DNA from: Shinisaurus crocodilurus
Taxonomy: Eukaryota > Chordata > Lepidosauria > Squamata > Shinisauridae
Direction of reading: 5' to 3'
Assembly: GCA_021292165.1 (NCBI GenBank)
Contig: CM037878.1
Coordinates: 286,804,452 to 286,868,451 of the forward strand
Length of the DNA: 64,000 bases
Shown one piece after another: positions 8,869-18,337 of the stretch. Made by a program: the position numbers and the translations under genes. A model generated the notes under the pieces. That model was not told where the DNA came from. It did not search any database and saw nothing but the letters and a program-made list of their open reading frames with translations. The number at the start of each line of letters is the position of its first letter. Positions within the stretch are counted from its first letter, which is position 1.

Positions 8869-9568
8869 ACCAGCGCAGAAGACCCGGTTGTCGGTCTTCC
8901 ACTGATTGGAAGCTAGCCAATGGTCATCCAGTCCACTCCCTATTGCAAGGCACCATCAATCATGGGGGGGAGGGTAGATTTGTATCTGCATTGGCTGATG
9001 TACATTCATATAAATGGTTAACCAGCTTCTTATGTGAGCTTCCCCCTTCCCGCTCTTCCCACCCGCAGTTAGATATGCGATCTGTGAGGGCCACATACCT
9101 CTGGGCCGCTCACTTTTCCATGCTTATTGGAAAAATTAATCTTTAACTTTTAAGTCTTTGCACAGGAAATATTGAAATATCTTATGGTCCATACTTCCAT
9201 TTTCAAATTTCCTTTATGGCTTCACACAACCTTCTGATCGTTTCCATGTCTTTCTTTTTCTTTTCTTCTGTAAGCACCTCCACCAAAATCCTTCAAAGAA
9301 GCCAGAAGAATCCAACCTGCCCTCGTTCTGTATAACTTAATGCTGGTTTCTGGCAGCCAACTATTCCTGGCCTGGTCCTGTATTATCACAAATGGTTATT
9401 AGCAGCGAAGGGGTTGTTGACACGCCCTTTCAGTGTTGCTACTAGAACCCCTTGAAGCTTACACAGAATTTATATATACCAGCGTCAAGTCATTTTTGAA
9501 ATATGTCATGGGGAACAAGCCAACTGCTTTTGGCCACCTACCTTTCGCCAGTATTGGCTGGCACAAAA
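8869..9568. other. Intergenic sequence, nothing recognised
   Basis: Mixed-composition sequence without repeats or conserved frames that I recognise. A pyrimidine-rich patch lies near 9230-9270. Confidence 0.4.
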
Positions 9569-9601
<33 letters not shown>

Positions 9602-9621
9602 CACACACACACACACACACA
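9569..9621. repeat. (GT)n(GC)n(AC)n alternating tract
   Basis: A 53-bp uninterrupted purine-pyrimidine alternation: about 13 GT, then GCGCGC, then about 10 AC. It is self-complementary around the GCGCGC centre, so it can form either Z-DNA or a hairpin. Confidence 0.95.
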
Positions 9622-10442
9622 TCAACACTATTTTTTTCATCTAGAAACCACACATTTTCTGGGCCAGGATCCAAAGGTGTTATACAACAGTTTGAGTTAA
9701 TAAAAGAGTTGGTTAAGACATTCGATGGAAAACAGAACTTGCTCGAGACATTGGGACAGCCTTTGTATCTCATTCCAGCCTTAACAGAAGCAAAGAGGTG
9801 CTCATTTTCCTTGTCTGGGGGGGGGGGGGGAAGCAGCGAAAAAATTAAAATTACGTTCTTGTGGTGAGCTGACCGCTTGTGTTAATAGAGAACTTGTAAC
9901 ATTACTGGGAGTGTGCATAGACTAGACACGGGTCGGTCCTTTCCAGAAACATTCCGGGTGTCTCACGGCTGTGCAGGCAATCACTCATTATTCTTGAATA
10001 ACAGACGTATAGGGCGGATTCACACGTCACGCTAACCCACCCTGTGAATAACCAATGGTGGATTGGTTGTTTATCAATGAAACAGGCTCCCAACAGCCAA
10101 TCGGGCTCACCGTGGGTTGTCCCCCCCACTCCTTGCAGAGGTCTGAAATGTGAAGCTGCAAAGAAAGAGGCTGCAAATAAGTCCATTTCTTACTTTGCGC
10201 TCTGCTGACAGCTGTCTAAAGGCAAACAATCAAGGGAAAGCAAACTTAGCCGCGAGTGATCTTTGCTTGCAAAAGGGGGTGTGGAGTATAGCACCCCCTT
10301 TGCGGTGAGATCTTCCAGCTTTTTTGGTTGGACCTGACTATTCTCAGCGACCTCACACTTTCCCATCCTTTCCCAAGACTCTAGGCGCTCGGGAAGGTGG
10401 AAAACTGCGAGCCACCCCATTTACGGGAGCACGGAGTTTTGA
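9622..10442. other. Intergenic sequence with a decayed hairpin
   Basis: At about 10010-10135, TTCACACGTCACGCTAACCC and a later GTGGGTTG resemble the inverted ends of the MITE near 49123, but decayed. A G-run lies at 9819-9830. Nothing else is recognised. Confidence 0.35.
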
Positions 10443-10445
10443 CAG

Positions 10446-10484
<39 letters not shown>
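10443..10484. repeat. (CT)n(CA)n compound microsatellite
   Basis: About ten CT units followed by about ten CA units, running straight into a SINE tail. Confidence 0.9.
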
Positions 10485-10485
10485 T

Positions 10486-10554
10486 GTATTGCAGGAAAAA
10501 AGGTGGGGTATAAATATAATAAAATAAATAAATAAATAAATAAATAAATAAATG
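10486..10554 (+). mobile_element. Sauria SINE tail only
   Basis: TTGCAGGAAAAAAGGTGGGG followed by TATAAATATAAT and (AAAT)n is the BovB-type 3' end of the Sauria SINE. The body is absent; the compound microsatellite directly precedes it. Confidence 0.7.
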
Positions 10555-10990
10555 CATATGGCCCGGTCAAAAAACCCTGATTAGCCCTGTCAGAAACCCC
10601 GTTTTAAAAGGAAGCCTGAGTTTTGACTGCTATCTCAGCACTTGCGCAAGGCCAACTAAAAAAATAAAATAAAAATGACAAAAAGATTTACGCACATTTC
10701 TTGCCCTTAAAATCTTTTCCTAAAAGGGTGGTGAACCTGTGACTGCCCCTACCAATGTGCCACTTGGGCACTTTGGAGAAGCTGTCACTGTCTGTCAACT
10801 CGGAGATCATGAAACATGATCTTTGGGGGGGGGGGATGTAAAGGTGGAAAAAGCTGTGGCGAGCGCAAGAGGGCTTGTGGTTGTAGCGGGGCACACTGAG
10901 ACCGTGATGCTCCCCCGTGGGCATTGGTGGGGCGCGGCTGTCACTGGCTGTGGCCTGGGCAAGCTTGGCAAGAGGTTTTTGCCTAAGTTA
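10555..10990. other. Intergenic sequence, nothing recognised
   Basis: Contains a short poly-A/AAATA patch near 10660 and a G-run at 10823-10833. No supported features. Confidence 0.4.
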
Positions 10991-11697
10991 AAGAACATGA
11001 GAACATCAGAAGAGCCATGCTGGATCCAGGGATGGGGACTCGGACTCGAGGACTCGACTCGTGAGTCGGACTGAGTCGCCCCTCTGACTCGAGTCAGACT
11101 CGAGTCCCAATATTTTTAATGGGACTCGAGACTCGACTCGGGACTCGAGACCAAGGACTCGACTCGAGACTCGTGTTCCAAAATCGTGTTCCTCAAATGC
11201 AACATGGATAGGTTTTAGGAAGTACAGCAAGTTTATTTTTTAAAATCATTTCCCTAAAATGCAACCTTTCAGACATTTTGGGTTTGGCTGCCTCTGCCTG
11301 CCTGCTTTGGGGTTCCCTGCCTCCTCTGCCTGCCTGGTTATTTTGGGTTTGTCTGCCTGGTCTGTTCTTGCCAAAATCAGTGGCAGAGTTTTGAAATAAA
11401 AAGGCACACTTGTGCCTAGAATTTATTTAAGCCACACATCTGAAATAGCCTTATTTTGTTGGGGAAAACCCCCATTGATTTTAATAGGGACTCGTGGAGT
11501 CAGCTTTGGGAGTGACCCGTGACTCGTGACTCGTGAGTCACCATTTTGGACCAAGGACTCAGACTCGGACTCGAGACTCGGGTCCAAAGACTCGTGACTC
11601 GACTCGTGACTCGAGACCAAGGACTCTTCAACATCCCTGGCTGGATCAGAACAAGGGTCCATCTAGTCTAGCATTCTGTTCACACAGTGGCCAACCA
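10991..11697 (-). mobile_element. CR1 3' end, split by the GACTCG hAT element
   Basis: Two pieces, 10991-11026 and 11640-11697, together form a minus-strand CR1 3' end of the AGAGCCATGCTGGATCAGA subfamily (compare 28138 and 38815). The break falls exactly at the 8-bp duplication GCTGGATC of the hAT element. Its other end abuts a plus-strand copy of the same family at about 11698. Confidence 0.8.
11027..11639 (+). mobile_element. GACTCG-rich hAT element, complete, 613 bp
   Basis: Starts CAGGGATGGGGACTCGG and ends GACTCTTCAACATCCCTG. Flanked by identical GCTGGATC (11019-11026 and 11640-11647). The first 150 bp and last 150 bp are packed with GACTCG/CGAGTC hexamers in both orientations; the middle is AT-rich with CTGCCTGCCTG-type blocks. 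Subterminal repeats are where hAT transposases bind, so the hexamer arrays may be binding sites (inference). No transposase frame is present, so it would depend on another element. It is the type copy for the pieces at 1-562, 15745 and 17889. Confidence 0.9.
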
Positions 11698-12056
11698 GGG
11701 AGGGTCAGGACAGATCAAAGGAAGTCCTTCTTGACACAAGAGTTAAAACTATGGAATTCACTTCCACATGATGTAGGGATAGGCCGCCAATTTGGACGGC
11801 TTTAAAAGGGGATTCAAGAAATTCACATGGAGGAGAAAGCTATCAATGGCTACTAGTCCTGATGGCTCTATGCTATCTCCAGGATCAGAGGCAGTATGCC
11901 TATGTACACCAGTGGCTGGGGAACATGGGCTGGAGGGTGCTGTTGCACTCCTGTCCTGCTTGCGGGTTTCCCCGCGGGCAGCTGGTTGGCCGCTGTGTGA
12001 ACAGAATGCTGGACGAGATGGACCCTTGGCCTGATCCAGCATGGCTCTTCCTACGT
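11698..12056 (+). mobile_element. CR1 3' end, plus strand
   Basis: Plus-strand C-terminal ORF2 and 3' UTR of the CR1 subfamily ending CCAGCATGGCTCTTC. Its segments match the reverse complement of 38815-39120. It forms a head-to-head inverted pair with the copy at 10991-11697. Confidence 0.75.
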
Positions 12057-12061
12057 TCTTT

Positions 12062-12580
12062 CATCATCAGGCGATCACTCGTGACCGAGTAAGATTGTCT
12101 TCCGGGATAAAAGGAGGAAATTCTAAAGAAGATTGTGTAGACTCTAGCGATGGGTCCGTAAGTGACTGTGGAGGCCAATTCTAGATCCACACAGCTTCCC
12201 ACAGTGAGGACACAGGTTACCAGATAGAAGATGGTCCTGTAAAGGATTCATTTGACGTGCTTTTCGCTTAGCACGTTTCTCCCTTTCACCTTGCACTCGG
12301 GCTTCTTCAAAGTCCATGGAACCTTTGTGAAAGGCCAACCTCCAGTTAGATCGTTCATGGGCCAGAGCTTCCCAGTTTTCGATGTTTATATTGCATTTTT
12401 TTAGATTAGCCTTATGAACATCTTTAAACCTCTTATATTGACCACCGATATTCCGCTTTCCATCCTTGCTTTGGGAGACGGCAGTCAGGCATTCGAACAA
12501 CATGACCGGTCCACTGAAGTTGGCGTTGAAGGATCATTTTTTCAATGCTAGTAGTCTTTGCTTCTTCCAGTACACTGACA
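12062..12580 (-). pseudogene. Zinc-finger LINE 3' end, copy 1
   Basis: The minus strand encodes the C-terminal end of a non-LTR retrotransposon polyprotein: a Lys-rich segment (HKANLKKCNINIENWEALAH), WRLAFHKGSMDFEEARVQGE, a basic stretch, then a C2H2 zinc finger of spacing C-x2-C-x12-H-x3-H ending SHLRTHR. The stop is at about 12144. The 3' UTR ends at 12062 with GATGA repeats. TTCTTT at 12056-12061 and 12581-12586 may be a short target duplication. Two other copies (52839, 61709) have the same 3' end. I cannot name the clade with confidence. Confidence 0.75.
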
Positions 12581-12586
12581 TTCTTT

Positions 12587-13566
12587 ACGATGCTATCGAA
12601 AGAAGTCAAGGAGGTTTGGAAGTCGAATGTGACGGCCGACGCTCAACCTCGGGGCAGAAAACATCCCAAAGCGTGCACTGCAGCAGCATATAACATGGTG
12701 TGAACATTAACCTACCTGGAAGACAGCTGGACAGGAGACGCAGCTGCTAACCGTGGCCACTGCAGGGGAGGGGGGGAATGGCCCAGGAATGTCAGGAGAT
12801 ATCATGTGGAGAAGGGTGTTAATGGCTTCCAGGAAGCCCTATGAACAATGCATACAATCCGCTGGTCCTCTGCCAACAGAGAGGGTGATTTCTTCCCTGG
12901 TCCATTTTAACCCTTCTTCCAAAATGACTTCCCTCCCACAAAATGAAGTTCCATTTGCAAGGGGTGGGTGGGTTATTTAGAACCCCTTAAGTTATACCTA
13001 CATTTTCCTGGCGGCTATTGCAGATTCGTTTCTAGCTTCCAGCCTCTCTGACATATCCTTGACGCTTTATTTTGCTGCCGAACTCTCTTGCATCGAATTG
13101 CAAATCGGCACCCAATCTGAGAGTCCCGGTCGCATGTATGCGTAGCTCCTTTTTTTTTTTTTTTTTTGGCAGCTTTCGCAAGATGTACAGTCCGCAAATC
13201 CCTGGTCCTTCTGGCTGACGTTTTATTGGGGGGGGGGGGGAAGCAGCATGGCGCAGACTTATAAAAAGGGTATTTCTCTCCCCACCCCTTCCTCCGCCTC
13301 CACCTCACCTTTTCTGTTTTATGAGCTGCTTGTATTCAATCTGCTGGGATCTAAAACTGCACAGGGCCCCGAGATCGAATTAGAGATGAGGTAGGTGTTT
13401 GTTTAGAACGGCGCCCTCTGGAGGGCAGTGGGAAAGAGTGAGGCCACCTGTGCTGCCCGAGCCCGAGTTGAACGATGCTGGAGCCTTATTTCGAGGGGTA
13501 TTTATACTGATCAGAAGCTACAGGACAAGGGTAGAATCAACCCCAACCCCAAAACACGCACACACA
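12587..13566. other. Intergenic sequence, nothing recognised
   Basis: Holds a T-run at 13149-13167 and a G-run at 13231-13242. No exon-like or repeat-family signal that I can support. Confidence 0.4.
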
Positions 13567-13574
13567 CCCTACAC

Positions 13575-14500
13575 CAGTGATGGCGAACCTTTTTGAGCCC
13601 GAGTGCTCAAACTGCAACACAAAACCAACTTACCGTATTTATTTCAAAGTGCCAACACTGCAATTAGACCTGAATACCGAGGTTTTAGTTTTAGAAAAAC
13701 AACTCATACAGTTGTCCGAACTAATTAACATCTTTTGTCTTAAAAGAAAAACACAATAACAGAGCTTTCAATGATACAAACAGGTTTTTTTGGGGGGGGA
13801 AATCAACTCAAAAAATTATTATAGTACTACATTGTACACATAGCCTGAAGGGAATTTATACAAACGTTTTAAATAATTAGGCACATGTATTTTTGGATAA
13901 GGGATTCTCAACTTGTAATAGGATTATATGCCAGACTGAAATTGTATGGGGCAAGCTTTACCCCGGGTCCTTTCCCTGCTTCTACAGGTGTCGGATTAGT
14001 AAAAGTAAAAGTCACCTTGTACTAGCATGAGCAAGATAAACAAGAAAACTAAACGTGCTTAACACATTTTAAACACTTTATGTCTTGGACTGCAAACACT
14101 GCATTAGGTAAAAGTTTGCATTGGGCATGCTTTTGCACAATTAATGTGATTTTTGCTCTTGCATGCATGCTGATAATTTGTCAAACCTTGGCTCACACTC
14201 CGTTAGTTTGAGAGCAACACACGCAGCACTCGGGTCAACTGTTAGGGCTTTACATCCAAGCCATGCTCTGTGCATCATTCTTCAAAATCTGTTAAATGTG
14301 ATAACAATGTAGAAAAGAATTCTGTAACAGGAATTCTAGAATAAAATCATTCTGTTCCACACTGTGAGAAAGAACAAGATCATTAGTGTTTTGCAGAAGG
14401 GGACGGTCTTTTCGCGATCCGGTGGCCAATGGCTCGAGTGCCCACAGAAAGGTCCCTGCGTGCCAGCTGCGGCACCCGTGCAATAGGTTCGCCATCACTG
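13575..14500. mobile_element. hAT element, 926 bp, CAGTGATGGCGAACC termini
   Basis: Inverted ends CAGTGATGGCGAACCTTTTT and ATAGGTTCGCCATCACTG, flanked by identical CCCTACAC (13567-13574 and 14501-14508). These termini belong to a widespread vertebrate hAT family as I recall it. The interior is AT-rich and has no transposase frame, so it is a non-autonomous or internally decayed copy. It landed in a (CA)n-rich region, so part of the flank match could be repeat-derived. Confidence 0.85.
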
Positions 14501-14649
14501 CCCTACACACACACACACACACACACACACATGTTTGAGATTGCTAAACAGCTAAAATGTACAGTTCTGGCTAGGAAAGTCCCGTTGGGACACATCGCCA
14601 ATATCGGGGCATCTGAAAAGCCAGCAACATCTTCATCTTTAAGCGCGCC

Positions 14650-14757
14650 CAGGGCAAAATGCAGCAGCGCACCACCCCGGTTTTGTGTCAACTGCATTGA
14701 CCTCCAGTCTGATCCAGGTGCTAATTCAAGGTGCTGGTGCTTACCTATAAAACCTTA
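14650..14757 (+). mobile_element. L2 LINE fragment
   Basis: A short diverged piece of the L2 C-terminal region, ending CAAGGTGCTGGTGCTTACCT, which matches the FKVLVL segment of the better L2 copies at 7190 and 33740. Immediately followed by a CR1 end. Confidence 0.5.
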
Positions 14758-14942
14758 AGAACATAAGGAGAACCCTGCTGGATCAGGGCAAGGGTCCATC
14801 TAGTCCAGCATTCCATTCACACAGCGGCCCACAGAAAACCCACAAGCAGGATGTGAGTAGAATAGCACCCTCCCACCCATGTTCCCCAGCAGCAACTGGT
14901 GTACACAGGCATACTACCTCTGATATTGGAGGTAGCATATAC
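14758..14942 (-). mobile_element. CR1 3' end fragment
   Basis: Minus-strand CR1 3' terminus beginning AGAACATAAGGAGAACCCTG and reading into the CATGTTCCCCAGCAGC block. Truncated by the 5S-derived SINE at 14943. Confidence 0.75.
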
Positions 14943-15093
14943 AGGCCTCTGGCTCACGCTGCCTCAGCTTGTCTGAGTGTGGAAAGCTAAGCAGGGTCAG
15001 GCCTGGTTCTTACTTGGATGGGAGACCCCTCCTCTAGTTTCCTGCATTGAGCAGGGGGTTGGACTCGATAGCCTTGTAGGCCCCTTCCAACTC
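14943..15093 (+). mobile_element. 5S rRNA-headed SINE with CR1 tail
   Basis: The head carries the 5S rRNA internal promoter blocks AAGCTAAGCAGGGTC (box A) and CTTGGATGGGAGACC (box C) with 5S-like spacing. The tail, from TTTCCTGCATTGAGCAGGGG, is the 3' end of the CR1 in this window (GGTTGGACTCGATAGCC). The 5S segment is only about 85 bp and lacks the 5S 3' end, so this is a SINE, not a 5S gene. It runs straight into a CR1 fragment. Confidence 0.85.
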
Positions 15094-15455
15094 AGAAAAG
15101 GAGACTGAGTGGAGATATGATCGCACTCTTCCAGTACTTGAAGGGTTGTCACAAAGAGGAGGGCCAGGATCTCTTCTCAGTCATCCCAGTTTGCAGGACA
15201 CGGAATCAAGGGCTCAAGTGACAGGAAGCCAGATTCCACCTAAACATCAGGAAAAACTTCCTGACTGTCAGAGCAATAAGACAATGGAACCAACTACCTA
15301 GGGAGGTGGTGGGCTCTCCCAGTCTGGAGGCATTCAAGGTGCAGCTGGACAGCCATCTGTCGGGGATGCTTTGACCTGGATTCCTGCATTGAGCAGGGGG
15401 TTGGACTCGATGGCCTGGTAGGCCCCTTCCAACTCTACTTTTCTGTGATTCTATG
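15094..15455 (+). pseudogene. CR1 3' end, plus strand
   Basis: Begins in the C-terminal ORF2 (AAAAGGAGACTGAGTGGAG) and runs to the GATTCTATG terminus. One frame still encodes RKNFLTVRAIRQWNQLPREV, identical to the tail of the open CR1 at 3110-3170. Truncated at the 5' end. Confidence 0.85.
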
Positions 15456-15462
15456 AACCTGG

Positions 15463-15510
15463 GAGTTGTAGGCCAAAAACATCTGGGGACCCAAGGTTGG
15501 AGAACACTGC
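15463..15510. mobile_element. Right half of palindromic hAT MITE
   Basis: GGGAGTTGTAGGCCAAAAAC to GGTTGGAGAACACTG is one arm of the 135-bp palindrome. The other arm is absent; CR1 sequence precedes it directly. Confidence 0.75.
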
Positions 15511-15575
15511 TTTAGGGAAAGGGTTTTTCCACCCTAGTTCTGTATGCCTGGCACCTACACTTACGATGTGGTTTC

Positions 15576-15612
<37 letters not shown>
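15576..15612. repeat. (CTG)12 microsatellite
   Basis: A pure run of about 12 CTG units. No surrounding exon can be supported, so the alanine run read in one frame is an artefact. Confidence 0.95.
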
Positions 15613-15744
15613 ACTGAACTATCATTTTAGTTCAGAACTGGTGTTTTATCCAGGCTTTCCATCTGCTGTGGATTGTTGTTATACTGTTGACAAGTGAGAC
15701 CTTCAGCAAGACGCTGCAGCCTCGAGTCCTGCAGCTCAGAATTC

Positions 15745-16338
15745 CAGGGATGGGGACTCGGACTCGAGGACTCGACTCGTGAGTCGGACTGAGTCCCCCC
15801 TCTGACTCGACTCGGACTCGAGTCCCAATATTTTTAATGGGACTCGAGACTCGACTCGGGACTCGAGACCAAGGACTCGTGTTCCAAAATCGTGTTCCTC
15901 AAATGCAACATGGATAGGTTTTAGGAAGTACAGCAAGTTTATTTTTTAAAATCATTTCCCTAAAATGCAACCTTTCAGACATTGTGGGTTTGGCTGCCTC
16001 TGCCTGCCTGCTTTGGGGTTCCCTGCCTCCTCTGCCTGCCTGGTTATTTTTATTTTGGGTTTGTCTGCCTGGTGTGTTCTTGCCAAAATCAGTTGCAGAG
16101 TTTTGAAATAAAAAGGCACACTTCTGCCTAGAATTTATTTAAGCCACACATGTGAAGTAGCCTTATTTTGTTGGGGGGAAACCCCATTGATTTTAATAGG
16201 GACTTGTGGAGTCAGCTTTGGGAGTGAGTCGGGACTCGTGAGTCACCATTTTGGACCAAGGACTCAGACTTGAGACTCGGGTCCAAAGACTCATGACTCG
16301 ACTCGTGACTCGAGACCAAGGACTCTTAAACATCACTG
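15745..16338 (+). mobile_element. GACTCG-rich hAT element, near complete
   Basis: About 594 bp, collinear with 11027-11639. Starts CAGGGATGGGGACTCGG and ends CATCACTG, one change from CATCCCTG. The same subterminal GACTCG arrays and AT-rich core are present. Flanks CAGAATTC and TTCCATTC do not match well, so the duplication is decayed or deleted. Confidence 0.85.
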
Positions 16339-16344
16339 TTCCAT

Positions 16345-16840
16345 TCACACAGACCTTCTCCCTTTGCGCTCTCTCTCTCTACTCCCAGCCTCAGCCTCGC
16401 TATTTCTCTCCCTTCCCTGTCCGTAGACTTCTTTCTCTCCCTTCCTAGCCCCTAGCCTTGCCCCTTCTCTCCCACTCACTCCTTTATCTTGCTGTTTCTC
16501 TTCACCCCCAGTCTCTCGTGCTGCTATTTTTCTCCCCCCCAAACCCCTTTCCTCTCTGCTTCTCTCGCTTCCTCATCCCTGGCCTTCCTCCTTCTCTTCC
16601 TCCCCGCCCCCCGCCTCGCTCTTTCTCTCCCACTCACCTCTTCCTTGCGCTGCTTCTCTCCACGCTCAGCTTCTAGCCTTGCTATTTCCTCCTCCCCCTC
16701 CCCAGGCACACACCTCTTTACCTCACGGTTTCTGCCCCCTCCGAGCCCCCGCTAGCCTCGCCCGTTCTCTCCCCTCCGCCCCTTTGCCTTGCTTTCACTT
16801 CCTTCCTGCTGAACAGCTGATCAGCGGCGGGAAGGAGAAC
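16345..16840. repeat. Pyrimidine-rich diverged tandem region
   Basis: About 500 bp of strongly C/T-biased plus strand. Blocks such as GCTATTTCTCTCCC, TTGCTGTTTCTC and CGCTCTTTCTCTCCCACTCA recur at roughly 50-100 bp intervals, suggesting an old minisatellite. Open frames on both strands are low-complexity. Confidence 0.7.
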
Positions 16841-16943
16841 CTGGTGGCCTGGCGTTTTTCAGTGTTTTACTAAAAACGTTTTTGAAGGGGTCAGGGAGTG
16901 AGCTGTGGGTGCATTGGGGACCTCCCTGCCTTATAGTCTAGAG

Positions 16944-17078
16944 CAGTGTTCTCCAACCTTGGGTCCCCAGATGTTTTTGGCCTACAACTCCCAGCATGCC
17001 CCAGCCAGCGTAGCTGGCTGGGGCATGCTGGGAGTTGTAGGCCAAAAACATCCGGGGACCCAAGGTTGGAGAACACTG
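16944..17078. mobile_element. Palindromic hAT MITE, 135 bp
   Basis: CAGTGTTCTCCAACCTTGGG ... GGTTGGAGAACACTG, arms almost perfectly complementary. Flanks GTCTAGAG and AACTAGTA share only the central CTAG, so the duplication is decayed. Confidence 0.85.
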
Positions 17079-17429
17079 AACTAGTATAATGGGAACGAGA
17101 ACAAGAGAAAATTATCTATCAGCTCTCTTCCCAGCATTCCCAACTTCGAATCTTAAACCTCATTGGCTGTGTTTGATTCCAAACTAAAGAGCCGGAAACA
17201 TTTCAGCTTTCCCCCCCCACCCGGGGAAGAATATGCTCCACCATACAGTAGGGACGGGAGGCCATAGATCTGTCACAGAGCGCCTTCTTTGCGTCAGGAC
17301 TGGCGTCAGAGGTCAGCACGGTCGGGCACATGCCGACAGCCCCGGGCCCCCCCTCTGCAAATCCTGCTCACACAAGCTCCTGCCGCCACCCTCCCCTTCC
17401 TCCAGCTGGGCTCCTGCGGCCACCACCGG

Positions 17430-17461
<32 letters not shown>

Positions 17462-17888
17462 GGGTGGGCCGGCGGGCGGGCTTATCTGGTGGCACCGGCA
17501 GCGGTGCGATTAGCTGGAAAGATGCTGAGCAGCCAACCGACTGGATGAGGGCGGCTTCCAGTTTTCATACCCCACAGTGCAATGCCCAGTGCTGGGTGAC
17601 GAGTTATATATATAAAAGAATGGCGGTCGTCCGGTCCCTGCCCATCCAACTGCAGCACCACCACCACCACCGCTTCTGTGGATCTGCGGGGATTATTTTG
17701 AAGCTTTGGCTGGGGCAAAGTCCTCCGGGGGCGGGGGGAGGCTGCTGCCAAAGTGCTACAGCTATCAACCCTGGACATTGCCCAGAAGAGGCTCCAAATT
17801 GTTTTTTTCCCCCCACCTTTGGTTTCTCTTGACAGCTGTCAAAAGGCAAGCTGTCAAGAAGAAAGAAAGGCTCACGGGATCTTTGTAC
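17079..17888. other. GC-rich intergenic region
   Basis: Contains a C/T-rich block (17390-17465), a TATATATATAAAAG stretch near 17606, a CACCACCACCAC run near 17655, and a GGGGGCGGGGGG patch near 17728. The GC content and TATA-like string could suggest a promoter, but I see no exon, so no gene is called. The segment 17298-17345 resembles the GGTCGGGCACATGCC block of the 59.9 kb hAT family. Confidence 0.35.
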
Positions 17889-18229
17889 GGGGTCCCTGGC
17901 TCCTCTGCCGCCTCTGCCTGCCTGGTTATTTTGGGTTCGTCTGCCTGGTCTGTTCTTGCCAAAATCAGTTGCAGAGTTTTGAAATAAAAAGGCACACTTG
18001 TGCCTAGAATTTATTTAAGCCGCACATCTGAAATAGCCTTATTTTGTTGGGGGAAAACCCCCCACTGATTTTAATAGGGACTCGTGGAGTCAGCATCGGG
18101 AGTGACTCGTGACTCGTGACTCGTGAGTCACCATTTTGGACCAAGGACTCGGACTCGGACTTGAGACTCGAGTCCAAAGACTTGTGACTCGACTCGTGAC
18201 TCGAAACCAAGGACTCTTCAACATCCCTG
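17889..18229 (+). mobile_element. GACTCG-rich hAT element, 5' truncated
   Basis: The right 340 bp of the 11027 family, starting in the CTGCCTGCCTGG block and ending CTTCAACATCCCTG. It abuts a Sauria SINE on its right; the left terminal repeat is lost. Confidence 0.85.
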
Positions 18230-18337
18230 GTCAGTGACTGGCCCAAAGTCACCCAGTGAGTTTCATGGCTGCGCGGGGACTAGAACCCGGATCTCCCGAG
18301 TCCCAGTCCAACACTCTCACCACTATGCCACATGGGC
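18230..18337 (-). mobile_element. Sauria SINE 5' half
   Basis: Minus-strand SINE head with B-box complement GGGACTAGAACCC and A-box complement near CACCACTATGCCAC. The tail side is missing, replaced by the GACTCG element. Confidence 0.8.

Noticed and set aside
12144..12503. A host zinc-finger protein gene
   Set aside because: The same protein end occurs three times with LINE 3' sequence and target duplications, and at 61.7-63.1 kb it follows a reverse transcriptase.
14943..15093. A 5S rRNA gene
   Set aside because: Only about 85 bases of 5S similarity, the 5S 3' end and T-run terminator are missing, and the same unit recurs with a CR1 tail, so it is a SINE. The same holds for 20821, 23772, 30127, 37417 and 44364.
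15497..15697. Poly-alanine protein
   Set aside because: The frame is carried by the (CTG)12 microsatellite and no homology is visible on either side.
16251..16448. Leu/Ser-rich frames as secreted peptides
   Set aside because: Low-complexity translation of the pyrimidine tract and the GACTCG array.
17600..17832. Promoter and first exon of a host gene (TATATATATAAAAG, GC-rich)
   Set aside because: No splice sites, conserved protein or nearby exons; the TATA-like string is a simple TA run.
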